A DNA stretch of 64,000 bases, from assembly GCA_963555705.1 (NCBI GenBank), contig OY743179.1, positions 17,430,692-17,494,691 of the forward strand. Reading direction: 5' to 3'. The stretch is from Ligustrum vulgare. Taxonomy: Eukaryota > Streptophyta > Magnoliopsida > Lamiales > Oleaceae. Within the stretch, counting starts at the first letter, position 1. Each line of letters opens with the position of its first letter. The notes under the pieces were generated by a model that was not told the DNA's origin, made no database searches, and saw only the letters and a program-made list of their open reading frames with translations. This document shows positions 32,165-43,400 of this stretch, piece after piece. The translations under genes were made by a program, and so were the position numbers.

Positions 32165-32172
<8 letters not shown>
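31921..32172. repeat. 126-bp tandem duplication containing a tiny MITE
   Basis: Two copies (31921-32046 and 32047-32172) of the same 126 bp are seen. Each holds a 64-bp segment beginning CTAGTGATGGCAACGGG and ending GCTATCTC, flanked by the 9-bp repeat TAATGATAT. This looks like an internally deleted Mutator-like MITE with its target duplication, later copied in tandem. Confidence 0.75.

Positions 32173-32215
<43 letters not shown>
32167..32215. repeat. (TA)n microsatellite
   Basis: About 24 TA units directly follow the tandem duplication. Confidence 0.9.
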
Positions 32216-32217
<2 letters not shown>

Positions 32218-32379
32218 AAGATCTTTAAATCCTTGCACATTTTGTAAATCTCCTAATCTTCCGTTGTATATATATTATTTTTATGGGTAATGCTACTTTG
32301 TCAGAAAATCCAGACCGAAAAGGTGATCGAAAAATCGGGAAACATCCTATTAATGGTGCGGGAAACCGGAAACATCCTA

Positions 32380-33423
32380 TTAAAAGATCGAAAATCCTTT
32401 ACCGTGCGGGTTCATCCCATCTGTACATAGTCCAAGCCTAAGATTCCTATCTTCTCCACCAAAATCGAGAAACATCCTATTAATGGTCCTCCATTGAGGA
32501 GAATCAGCCGGGTGTCTTAGCTTTCCATCTTCTTTCCTCCCATCGGCATGCCAACGCATATTTTTCGCATCCTTTGCATTGGCAAATAAGCGTTTAAATC
32601 TTGGTATTACAGGTAGGTACCATAACACATTTACCGGAGAGCCTTTCTTATCCTCCCAATTAACATTGCCTTCCTTTCGCTTATACCTCGATGCTCCACA
32701 TTTTGGACACAGGTTCAAGTCCTTATACTGTTTCCGATACAATACACAATCATTTGGACATGCATGTATCCTCTCGATCTCCATACCCATCAGGCACAAC
32801 ATTTTCTTTGTCTCGTAAATTGAACTAGGAAGTTCGTTATCCTCCGGAAGCATATCTCGTAAAAGTTCCAATAAATTCGTGAAACTCCTATCACTCCACC
32901 TATTCTTCGCTTTCAAGTTATACAACTTAAACACAGCAGACAATTTTGTGAATTTCTTACAACCAGAAAATAAAGGCTGTTCACAATCATTAAACAAGCT
33001 ATCGAAAATATGATCAGACTTTTGAATGAAATCCTCTTGTATGTCACACATCATTTCATCTATCCGATCACTATCCACATCATTATGATCATTGTCCACA
33101 TTATTCTCCTCTTGATCACCCTTATCATCATCGGTACTCGTCCTAGGAAGTATACTTTCACCATGCCATATCCACCGTGCATAACCTTCCTTAAACCCAC
33201 GACGAATCAAATGACTCTTGACTTGCTCTGAGCTACGCAACTTTCTCAGATTCTTACAATCACGACAAGGACACAAAAGCATTTCTTCACCTTCTTTTAT
33301 TTTGTTTTCCTCGGCACATTTCATAAACTCTTCAACTCCTTTCACATATTCATGTGTATTACGTCTCTCATACATCCAACTCCGATCCATATCTAATAAC
33401 ACATATATCAAGATATTCACCAT
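32380..33423 (-). pseudogene. TNPD-type CACTA transposase, C-terminally truncated
   Basis: 347 residues are open. The natural start is probably the Met followed by Asp-Arg-Ser-Trp-Met at about 33390. A Cys-Pro-Cys-Arg-Asp-Cys cluster at the N-terminus is the transposase-associated domain. Then come an acidic spacer, a conserved Phe-Thr-Lys-Leu-Ser-Ala region, a zinc-like Cys-Pro-Lys-Cys-Gly-Ala-Ser motif, and a C-terminal Gly-Leu-Cys-Thr-Asp-Gly-Met-Asn-Pro block, where the first catalytic Asp of this family lies. The remaining catalytic residues and several hundred residues are absent. The frame is unusually well preserved up to the break, so the loss may be recent. Confidence 0.9.
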
Positions 33424-33434
33424 GTGTTAAAACG

Positions 33435-33580
33435 AATGAAATCACCTTAACTTATTATTTATAAATCTTACGAAAATTTAGACAGAATCTCCCCTATAAA
33501 TTGGACTTAACCAACCTGTAGGGGGAATCAAAATGCCACAATGAAACTAAAATATTTAATTTCAACATATTCACAACATT
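33435..33580. repeat. Fragment related to the solo LTR at 43401
   Basis: It shares a block of about 60 bp (CAGAATCTCC, CTATAAATTGGACTTAACCA, ACCTGTAG) with 43530-43577. It lies inside the CACTA element just upstream of the transposase start, so it is either an LTR remnant or a shared module. Confidence 0.6.
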
Positions 33581-33599
33581 TCTTCAGTATTCTTTACAG

Positions 33600-35370
33600 C
33601 TTAGCTCCATAAAATAACATTAGACAGGACAAAAATTGGAGAAATGAGGGTGGGGGGACTAGGTTTTGGTTATTCACCTAAAGAATTTTAAACGCGTTCT
33701 TACTTTTTATTTATTTTTGGTTCTTCCAAATACTAATTATGGAAGCATATCTCTCCACGTCTATAAATCTTCTCCAAGATCAAATACAACCTATTATTTA
33801 CAACTTTTCAAATCTCAATCATAGATTCAGTTCAAAGGTCAAAGAGCACAAATTCAAGAATGTTAAACACATTTTCCATACTAGTCTACTGTTTTTGGGG
33901 GTACAGGGAAACATTTGCAATGAATCTACACACAATAAAATGCAATGTGCACTTCAACCTCTATAGCAAAAATTATAATTTCCATATCACACATACTTAA
34001 AAAATTAACTAAAATAAATTCCCTGCATCAAAAATCAATAATGTTCATACTACTTTAGACTACTTTATATTGGCAAAATGACATTGTTTGGACAATGACA
34101 ATTAAGAAATAACAATGTTAACTAAGAAATAAAAATAATAATAATAATAATAATCTAAATTGAACGGAATTTATTTTCAACCTTATAAATATAATGACCC
34201 CAAAGTACAATGCATGCACGCGACTTGTTGAGAATCAAAGTTGATATGATTAAAGTTTATGGCAAATATCTATGGAATTGATTATTATGATCGTAAGATT
34301 GGAGTGATTCCCTCTGTTTTATGTTAAATACATACACTCATATAAAGTTGGAAAGAAATGATTGTATACTAGTCCTTATCTTCATTTTTTCTATTTACAT
34401 CTTAAATATATATTTCATTCAATATCAAAATTTGCCCCACATATCAATTTCGTGAACATGTCAGCTTTAACCTTGGATTGTGATTTTGGCTCGACATTCA
34501 CTTTTACTACGTACTAACTTCAATGTGACATAAGCTCGAAAAATCTAGCACGATCCTATTGATGGATACCAATGAACACGATCCTATTGATAGATACCAA
34601 TGAAATGCACGTTTAGTATATATCATTGGATAATATAAATGATTTCTTTTTGGTGAAATATGTTGTTAAAAACTAAAAAGTGACCTAAAAAATCATATTG
34701 TTTATAAATGGTTTACCAAATACACTGTTTATATATTTTAGCATCTATTTCGGAACCAATTATAAGCGATTTAATTTGTAATGGATGAAAATGAGTTGTT
34801 AAAAATAAAGTTGGATCATTTATTAATTTTGCAAACCAGCCTTTAACGATTTGGACAACCACATGTCTTTGACTCTTTATGTTAAGCCACAGTTTGGTAA
34901 CTCGTTTATAATTAAGTTTATAAACTATACATTTCTCAAATCACTTTTTAACCACACTATTTTTCCGAATAACTTTTCAATAACATATTTTATTTGAAAA
35001 CATCATATTCTTTATCTATAAACAAAATACTTTTACTAAAACTTGATTGAAATCAATGTGGGACAAACACATTAATTTCATTTCAGTACAGTACTATGAA
35101 CATATGCAAGAATCTACAGGAAACAATTCATTAATGAATTCCGTTCAATAAAAATCAAGAACAGGCTTAAAGTGGTAAAAAAATCTAACGACCTCTCATT
35201 TTCTGTTTTCCTTGTTTTCTACTTCTTGTCAGTCAATTTTCTTGTTCTTTAATCGTGATAAAATACAATTGAAGAAAAAATAATGCTTGATGCAAAACAC
35301 AATAAACAATTATCAGGATATATCAGAATAAGGCTCACCCTTTTGCTCTAAATCAAAGTTTCTTAAAATG
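33600..35370. other. CACTA element interior, non-coding
   Basis: AT-rich; no exon or transposase remnant was recognised. It has an AAT repeat at 34130-34153 and a small direct repeat (CACGATCCTATTGATGGATACC/CACGATCCTATTGATAGATACC, core shown in two parts) at 34550-34600. Confidence 0.45.
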
Positions 35371-35999
35371 GGTCTTACCGGTGGAAGCGGCGTGTCCCAA
35401 CCCAGTTACCCAGGTGGAAGCGGCGTGTCCCAGGCGTTGGTGGCGAGACCAAGGTGGTGAAGAATGTGAGGCTGGCAGCGATGAGGTGAGGGCGCGGCTT
35501 AGCTCTAGACGAGGCGGCGGGTCTCCAAGATTTTGATTAGAGGTGTAAAGAATATAATTAGGGCTTCAATGGTGATGAAACCGGGAAGTTAAAATGAGGG
35601 GATGGCTGGAATGGAGATGAAAACAAGGGGTAAAATGAGTGAAATGGTGGGAGGAGCTGGAATGGAGATGAAAACCGGGGGAAAAATGAGGGGAAATAGG
35701 AGGCGCGCGAAAATATAATTTACGTATAGGCGTCGATTCTGTTAGAAAACCGAATCCTATTAATAAAAGGAGTCGATTCTTCTTAAGAACCGACGCCTAT
35801 AAAACTTTTATAGGCGTCGGTTCTTAGGTAAGAACCGACGCCCTTAAGGTGTGCTTCTATTGGCGTCGGTTCTTACCTAAGAACCGACTCCTTTAATTAA
35901 TTTTTATTTACGACTTTGCCACCGCTTTTTTTACAAGCGTCGTTTTCTTTGAAAAACGACTCTAATTTGTTATATTTTTTTAATGTTTTTGTACTAGTG

Positions 36000-37024
36000 G
36001 GAGTTGATATGATGGGTAGACAAATGAATTGTTCTCATGTTTGCATGTGTATAACTTTATGTCAAATGTTACGTTCTTGTAGCATGATTGTCTTTTTATT
36101 CCTACCGGTAGTTAGTCTCACAAATAACAAGATTATTTGAATCGGGTCAGGTTGAAAATTGCCACAAGCGCTAGTAGAATGTGTCATTTGCCACCTGAGA
36201 AAAACATATAAAAACTAAAAAGTGTGACTGATTATTTGAAGAAGCAAGATGAACTTTGAGCTTTTGAATGAAGAAAAATGGCAACAATGCCTTGGAATGA
36301 TGTGAATGGATGCACATTTTACTATAAAGGATTCCATCTGAGATTGAATATTCATGGAAATAAATCATTTCTGGTACTGGTTTAACATAGACAGGGACTA
36401 AATAATTATTCAATTTTTATAGATACGAAAGTATTTCTTCGAATTTTGTTTTATATACATTATTGTTATTACTTTATTTTTAGTTATTAATTACATCTAT
36501 TATATAAATAAAGACGTTCGAGGCAAAAATAATAATAGTATAATTTCTTGTTTATTTCGATGTTTATGTCTTATTTATCTTTAATTTATAGTTTATAACA
36601 TATAATGAATAATAAAAGTACAGTTTAGCCTTCTCTGTCAAGTAAGAGGAGTTATTTAAAGCTAATAACTTGCCTAATATAAATTATTTTATTACAACTT
36701 GACATTTTTTATAATAAGATGCGGCGACCTCAAATTGATCAATTGGGACAAAAACAATGATGTTTTTGGAGTAATTTAGGCTTAAATAAAATTCAATTTG
36801 GGACATCCAAATAAGTTAAGAAAATGTCCCATGTCTAATAGTTTGGGGGACCGTGTGATTGGTGATGCATTGATATAATAAGAAATTTTGTATTAAAAAC
36901 GTAAAATACATTGTACGAGATTGTTACAATACAACTATTATGTCTAAAGACTCTAAATAGGACTCTGTCGGCTCGTTTTATATAGGAACTCTATCAACTC
37001 AATCCAAATAGAACTTTTCATCTT

Positions 37025-37057
<33 letters not shown>

Positions 37058-37335
37058 CAGTTACAAGAAACAATGAAAAGCTCCACCCATTTTTGTCCTC
37101 GCACAATTTAAACTTTCACGATTTCGAAATTAGCTTTTAAGATCGTGGAAACTAGATAAAACGCCGTATATACATGCAAACACTCTCGCAATAACCAGAT
37201 GGTTGTGATTAGTCGATGAATACACATATTCTTAACATATTAAAAATGCCTAAATCTATCGTTGGATAACATAGTATAAATTTGATTTCAATCGTCTCAA
37301 TATAGTACAAATATTCTCAAAATAATGTGATTAGC
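36000..37335. other. AT-rich non-coding DNA
   Basis: No supported gene. A run of 27 or more A residues lies at about 37027-37054. Confidence 0.5.
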
Positions 37336-37339
37336 CCTT

Positions 37340-37502
37340 GTTTGGTATCCTTTAAAAAAAAAAAAATACAGTATTCAATCTCAATCATCCATTAAGAGTC
37401 AAACCTACAATATTTGACTTTTCAATCAAATTTTAACTATCAATTCTCCTAAAAATTACTATTCATTTCAAAAAAAACTATTTTTAAATAATATCAAACA
37501 AT
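37340..37502 (+). repeat. Dispersed MITE-like repeat, copy 2
   Basis: It begins CCTTGTTTGGTAT and ends ATATCAAACAA, an imperfect inverted terminal repeat. It is related to 30132-30275 (inverted) and 47138-47310. Confidence 0.6.
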
Positions 37503-37867
37503 TAAAGAATAAAATCCAAGATCAAAATTTCTCCATCACCCACTTCTTTTTGTCTAATCCCACCCCACTATCCATCTTTTTTTAGTTTTTTAGAGAGTAG
37601 TCTATTAGAGACGTGAAGAGATTGGGTCAACTTCTATGTCCAGTAATGAAGTTGAAAATGCAATATTGGCTGTTGCAGTGAGTGAGGAGTCCTCTTTGGC
37701 ACTTCGAGTATCTCAATGCAGTATCTCAATGCAACCGTCGTAGTGCACTAAAAAGTTGTATCACATCATCAAGTGCACATTACAAATATAAAAAACTCTC
37801 CAATACATGTTGACAAGTACAATGTTCAACTGATAAGGCACAAATAAATTTAGACATCATTTAAATG

Positions 37868-39560
37868 AACGTCTAGATGTGATGATCTTTTAGACTTGCT
37901 GAATCAGCAATTTTTTATTTATCATCATTTTATTTGAAGAAACATGATCCTTTCAAACTTCTTTATGAGGATAATGATAAATATTGATATTTTTAGTTAT
38001 TACTAGTAGTAAGGACGTGCTTCGCACGTCTTATGTATATGATGAATGTTAAAGTAACGTTTTTTAAGTACTAATATTATTTTTGAAAATGATTTACGGA
38101 ATTTATATTGTTAGAGGAAAATCGTAAATGAACTTTAATTCTTTATGTATTAATATTTTATTGAAAATTTTCATCCAGATCTTTGAAATATATATCAAAC
38201 AATTATTTAAAATGTCTGCTTAATAAATAAATCGCGTGTGATAAATTAAGAAGTAATATGATATCATAAAATATTAGGCAAATCAATAATTTATTTATAA
38301 AATATTAATGGTAAGTCGCGAAAAAATGTGTAAAAATTGTGTATGGATAAATTGAATTAATTTTTGAACATATTTTATAAGGAGAAAGTTTAATATTATG
38401 CTCTCGTTTGAGAGGAATTAAAATAAGATTTTAATTTAGTTCAAAGTCAACAATTAATTTTAATCATAAATTTCATCGGAAGTACAACTTTTCAACCATA
38501 TTTTATTAATTTCTACCAAAACTTATTAAAAATCTTATTTTAATCATCACCAAATAGAGAGTATATAAATTGAAATTAAAATTTCAGTTTTGATCATTTT
38601 TTTCAAAGAGTTTGAAATTATTTATTTTATATTCTTAATTAGAAAATAATTAAAAATATATATTTTTCTTTTTATAAAAATAAATTGATTTTTTTATAAG
38701 AATTTAAGTAAGTTTAAAAATAAAAAGTTTCACACTCACTCTACTTTAAAAATAAATGTAAAAAATCTATTTTTATCGATAATTAAAACATAATTGTTTG
38801 AATTAATAATAGAAAAAAATTATTAAATGTATAAACGTATTTTTTGAAATATTCATTGGAGTTATCACATGAAATACATTTGATGGGACAATATTCTAAA
38901 AGTAAATTAAAAAATAACAATACTAAATTAATATTAATTGAATAATCAATTACGACTTAGTCAACGTGGATAAATTAATGTTTTTGAAATAAAAATAAAT
39001 ATAAATATATATAAGTTTCAATAAATGAATTGAGGGTATTATTGAAGAAAAAAAATGTGAGGATAAAATGGGAAATCAAAAGATTTCCACTCATCCACAC
39101 TTTTAAGATAGTTTAAATTAAATTTAAATAAATAAATGTAGATTATTTTAGAAAAATAATGATACAAAGGCATTTATTTCTTGTTGCAGACTTGATCGAT
39201 TGGAGATATATTTTTTTTTTAGTTTGGACGTCTATTCTTTAAAAAATAATGTCACATAGGCTAGACAAGCTAGTACAAAAAAAATACAGACACCGTCTAG
39301 ATGTAGACGATCTTTCAAACTTGCTGACTCAGTGATTTTTAACTTATTATTATCATTTAATTTGAAGAAACATGATATTTTCAAACTTTTCTCCAATGAT
39401 AATGATAAATATTGATATTTTTAGTTATTAATATTTTTTTAAAAAAATGATACAAGGGCATTTTTTTATTGTAGACATGATCCATTGAGATAGATTTTTA
39501 GTTAGATCGTTTATTTTTTAAAAATAATATCACATAGGCTAGACGACTTTTAACTTGACT
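37868..39560. repeat. Tandem repeat, about 288-bp unit, interrupted by a Helitron
   Basis: A partial unit (37868-38002), a full unit (39143-39430) and a partial unit (39431-39560) align with period about 288. Shared blocks include TGATACAA-GGCATTT, CACATAGGCTAGAC, GAAGAAACATGAT and AATATTGATATTTTTAGTTA. The first two are separated only by the Helitron insertion. Confidence 0.75.
38003..39142 (-). mobile_element. Non-autonomous Helitron
   Basis: On the minus strand it starts TCTACATTTATT and ends with the hairpin GACGTGC-GAA-GCACGTC (38014-38030), followed by CTTACTACTAG. This is the canonical Helitron 3' end (hairpin a few bases before CTRR). It is inserted precisely between A (38002) and T (39143) with no target duplication. 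The neighbouring tandem unit shows the empty site. It is 1140 bp, AT-rich, and has no Rep/helicase. Confidence 0.85.
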
Positions 39561-41930
39561 ACTGCGTATGCTAGAATAGACGAGATGCATTGAAGATGCT
39601 CTTAGATATGAAAGTTTTCATTTTTCATTGGAAGGGATTTTTTATTGTTGCTTTGCTTAAAATTCTCATTGTTAATTTCGATTAGATTCTCATTTAAATC
39701 AGATCATACTCACAAAATATAATAAAATGTCATGTTGTACTAGTGATTCTTATTCCGTTATTAATAAATATGACGACAATAATTAAACTTCACAACTCAA
39801 CAGAATTTCAATCTACACATCATGTATGACACAAATATTGTTATGTCGGTGAAGAATCTTTTTCAATGATATACAAACTATAGAAGGTCTTATCGAGTTA
39901 TTTGATCTTATTCCATTATTAGAATTGAAGGGTAGTTCGATATTCTCCTCTTCCTTCATCATCTTCCATGAATTTAAGAAAAAAACACGCTAATACTTAA
40001 TACAATGTCGACCACATACCTACCTTCCTTTTTGAAGCTATTAGTTAAATATTCATTCTAGTAGAACATGCACGTATCGACACAAAATATGCAAATTGGC
40101 ATACGAGTCGTTTTCAAATAAGCCAAAAAACTGCAGAGAAACGCCATTGTGTTTCATACTTCAACTATTGGTATGTCTTGAATTTAAAAGCGGGTAGTTG
40201 TCAAGTGAGTTTGTCTGCAGTGTATACAGTTCGACTGTCTCTTCAAATTGAGTGGCCTTTTAGAATCAGAAAGGAGTGAAGAGTAGCCGGTGAGGAGACT
40301 TTTCACTCACTGCGACAGCCAATTGCCTTTATTTTACTTCATTATTATTCATTATAGAAGTTGACCCAACCTTTGCTTCTCTAATAAACTACTCTATAAA
40401 ATTCTAACAAAACAGTGGGATGGGCGCTTTTTCGTCTTCTCTTCGCTCTGAATAGAAACGACGGCCAGTGGACACGGGTCACGGTTGAGGTAATAAAGGA
40501 GTTGGTGGGTGGGCCATGTATGTCAGTCAATGTTGGGGAGGAGACATTAATTCCCATGTTTTATTTTAATAATAATAACTACAATCGAATTTTTAGTAAT
40601 TTTTAATAAAAGTTGGTAAAATACTTTGTTGAAAAATTAAGATCTACAACATGCAATTGAAAATGAGTTTCAAAGAATGAGGGGTAAATAGGGGCTATGA
40701 TCTTAGCATTAATTTGTTTGGCGAAGTAGATAGTCTATTTTACCATGAAAATTGTGTGTGCTTTAGATAAAAAAATATTGAAAATCAACCCAAAATTCAA
40801 TCCAACGAAACCAATTGTTTTAATATATATTAGGAAATAGTTAAAAATAATTGTTTTTATAAATAAACATATATATATAAATGAGTGGTGAATAAATATT
40901 TAGTATTTGTAAGCTTAACCAATATATGTAAATAAAAAGCGAATTGACTCAGACAAGTGTTTACTATCTAAAAGATACACACACAATGTCGAGTATATTA
41001 TGTCGAGAATCATTGGCTCAATCAACTCCATCTAATGTGCAAATTGAAAGAGTTCTGAATTCAAGGAAAAACATGTTTTCATAGTTATAGAAACCTGAGC
41101 ACATACACATGCTAAATTGTTATTTCTGTCTAGGAAGGGTCGTGTCTTTGAATTATTGGCTTTCGCAGTTCTGATAGTGGTGGTTGATGAATTAATTTAC
41201 TTGAACAATATAGATGATTATGTGAATAACAATTCCTCACATGAGGATTGTGGGATCTCTCATTATTGAGCGACCCCACACTCTCCATGTGAGTGAGCCA
41301 CTTGATCATCTACATTGTGCAAGTAGCAAGATCCGGTGATTGATTATTTGATGTTGACAACACATCATTTGCATTATTGGTTGGTGAAAACTTTTATTTT
41401 CGGTATGGTGAACCCAACTCAAACCAATTATGCTTTTCAACTCAACCAAGTTTTGATCGAATTGGGTTGGGCGATTTGGACTTCGGTTCAATTAGCAAAA
41501 ATTGCTGGGAAAAAAATGGTAATTACACCACACCAAATTTATAAAACCAACAATTCATAAAACTAGTTTTTAAGTTTTTAGTTCATTAATCAGGTTTTAG
41601 TTTTTAGTTTTTAGTTCATTAATCAGATTTTAATTATTTTTAAAATATTAATTAATAATATGATAATCTAATAACTCCCCACCCCACCCCCACTCTTACC
41701 TCAATGAAACATTAATCAATTTTTCCCCATTCTCACTCTCCAACTCTCAGAGAAATGAACCCCCCCCCCCCCCCAACACACACACAACCACCTCCACCTT
41801 CAACTCCGATCGACACCTTTGTTGCAACCATGAAGTATCGATGAGCCACGAAATTTCTAGTGCACATACACAACCCTTAAAGCTTAATTTTTATCAGCAA
41901 CAAACATGAGCCAAGAATATCGATCTCATG
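39561..41930. other. Mostly non-coding DNA
   Basis: No gene could be supported. Short frames here (for example 40415-40606) lack family resemblance. A doubled TTTTTAGTTCATTAATCAG segment lies at 41569-41632, and a C run at 41761-41774 is followed by CA repeats. Confidence 0.45.
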
Positions 41931-41937
41931 TACCAAT

Positions 41938-42140
41938 ATTCTAACTTTTGGGTGCAAGTTTGGACTTGATTTCGTCAACTTCCTTTGTACCAATTTGGAA
42001 TGCCTATGAGAGAACATTATCAGGCATAGGTGGTGAAGCAGCAAACAATGTGGCAGCAATGGATTGCATCCCCGGCAACTGGCTGTTGAAGGCTGCAATC
42101 ACGGGGACAGCCAACTTACCAATGTTCTTCTGGAAGTGAA
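41938..42140 (-). pseudogene. Possible gene fragment, unknown product
   Basis: On the minus strand a frame reads with protein-like character (Ala-Val-Pro-Val-Ile-Ala-Ala-Phe, then Leu-Pro-Gly-Met-Gln-Ser-Ile-Ala-Ala). It meets a TAG at about 42009, then continues Phe-Gln-Ile-Gly-Thr-Lys-Glu-Val-Asp-Glu to a final TAG at 41939. The TAG could also be an intron end (CTCTCATAG). I do not recognise the family. No start or further exon was found. Confidence 0.3.
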
Positions 42141-42459
42141 TTAAGCCTCTAGGGAAACAAAGTTTTCACCCTTTTTATAGAAGTTGTAGTTGAAATCAAT
42201 TTCCCGTCGGGTATTGGGAGGTGCAATTTGTAGCCGAAATCAATTTTTGTGTGTTTATGGTGATGGCTGCTTGTTTGTGGCGATGGTGGCTGTATATATT
42301 ACGATGGTGGCTGAATGGTTTTGTGTCTATAGTGGATGTGGAGGTGGTTGTATGTGTTGGCTGTGTGTAAAGGTGGTGATTGGTAGTCACAAGTGGTTGT
42401 ATGTGTTGGTTGTGTGTGAAGGTGGTGATTGTTCGGTTGTGGTCACAGGCAGGTTATAG

Positions 42460-43080
42460 ATCTCGATTCTCATGTCACACACATATATTATAGGTCACAT
42501 ATCACAATTCATCCAATCATAGTATGTAGGTAACACTATATTTTTTGTCACAAGTTCAAGTCACAAATCACTGATCACATGTTCAGGTCACGAGTCACAT
42601 GTCACATATTCAAGTTACATGTCACAATTCATATCTCAAGTCACACATCGCACTTAGTGTTCACAGATGTTTTAGGTCACAGCAACATAGGTCACAAGTC
42701 TTATTACATATGTCACATATCAATTTCAACAAGTTAAGAGTCACTGGTCACATATCACATATTCAAGCTACTGTTCGACAACTATTATAAATAATAATGA
42801 TTAGTGTTATTTGTGTTTTCGAGGTAGAATTTGTAGTTAAAAATTGGAGAGAAAAAATTTGTGTAGTTAAAAAAGTAGTTTGAAATCCGTGTCGATTATA
42901 ACACATTTTTCCCGAACACATTACAAGTCACACGTCCTATTTTCAAGTCATTTATTTGAGTTACATGTCGCATTTTGAGGTCACAATTGTTTCAGGTCAA
43001 AGTAACACTCACAAGTCATATTAAATATATGTCACATATCAATTTAACTAGTCAGAGATCCAAGAAAACTAGTCACAAAC
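42460..43080. repeat. Irregular GTCACA-rich low-complexity tract
   Basis: Over 30 copies of GTCACA or close variants are scattered with irregular spacing of 6-25 bp across about 600 bp. A shorter tract of the same kind lies at 48870-49085. The spacing is too irregular for a CRISPR array or clean minisatellite. Confidence 0.6.
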
Positions 43081-43194
43081 AATAAGTAAGTTACAGATTT
43101 TATTTTGATTGATCTTCACATTTTTCGAATTTTCATCTATACAAACCTTTTTTTTTATTTAATCGAAGCGGTTCAGTTCTCTGTGTACATCTTC

Positions 43195-43345
43195 AACAAG
43201 TGGTGGTAAGTTGGTGGTGGTGGTAGCGGCACAATGGAGATGGTGGTGGTTACAATTTATCGTGATGATGTGATAATGACAATACGGTGATGGTGGTGGT
43301 GGTGGTGGTGATGGATGTGGAGGTGGTGGTTGGTGGTGGAGGTGT
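43195..43345. repeat. GGT/GAT trinucleotide-rich tract
   Basis: Dense GGTGGT and GATGGT repeats, including six uninterrupted GGT units. A complementary CCACCG-rich tract lies at 49120-49330, also next to a GTCACA tract. Confidence 0.7.
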
Positions 43346-43400
43346 CAACGATGAGGTGCAGACATTTTACATAATATTTGAATTGGGAATGGAGGGTGGG

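Larger units (their letters stand above)
32380..35999 (-). mobile_element. CACTA (En/Spm) element, 5' part
   Basis: The right end reads CACTAGTACAAAAAC on the minus strand (ending at 35999), the canonical CACTA terminus. Subterminal repeats follow inward (35720-35915): multiple copies of GGCGTCGGTTCTTA in both orientations, forming near-perfect palindromes. A GC-rich leader lies at 35370-35700, and the transposase frame starts near 33390. The left part is missing: the coding frame ends at 32380 in unrelated sequence, and no opposite terminus is seen. It is therefore a truncated autonomous-type element. Confidence 0.85.

Noticed and set aside
40415..40606. Small plus-strand ORF in GC-richer DNA
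   Set aside because: The first half looks protein-like, but no family, splice partner or promoter could be supported.
42460..43080. GTCACA repeats as a CRISPR-like or satellite array
   Set aside because: Repeat length and spacing are irregular and no constant repeat with spacers exists.
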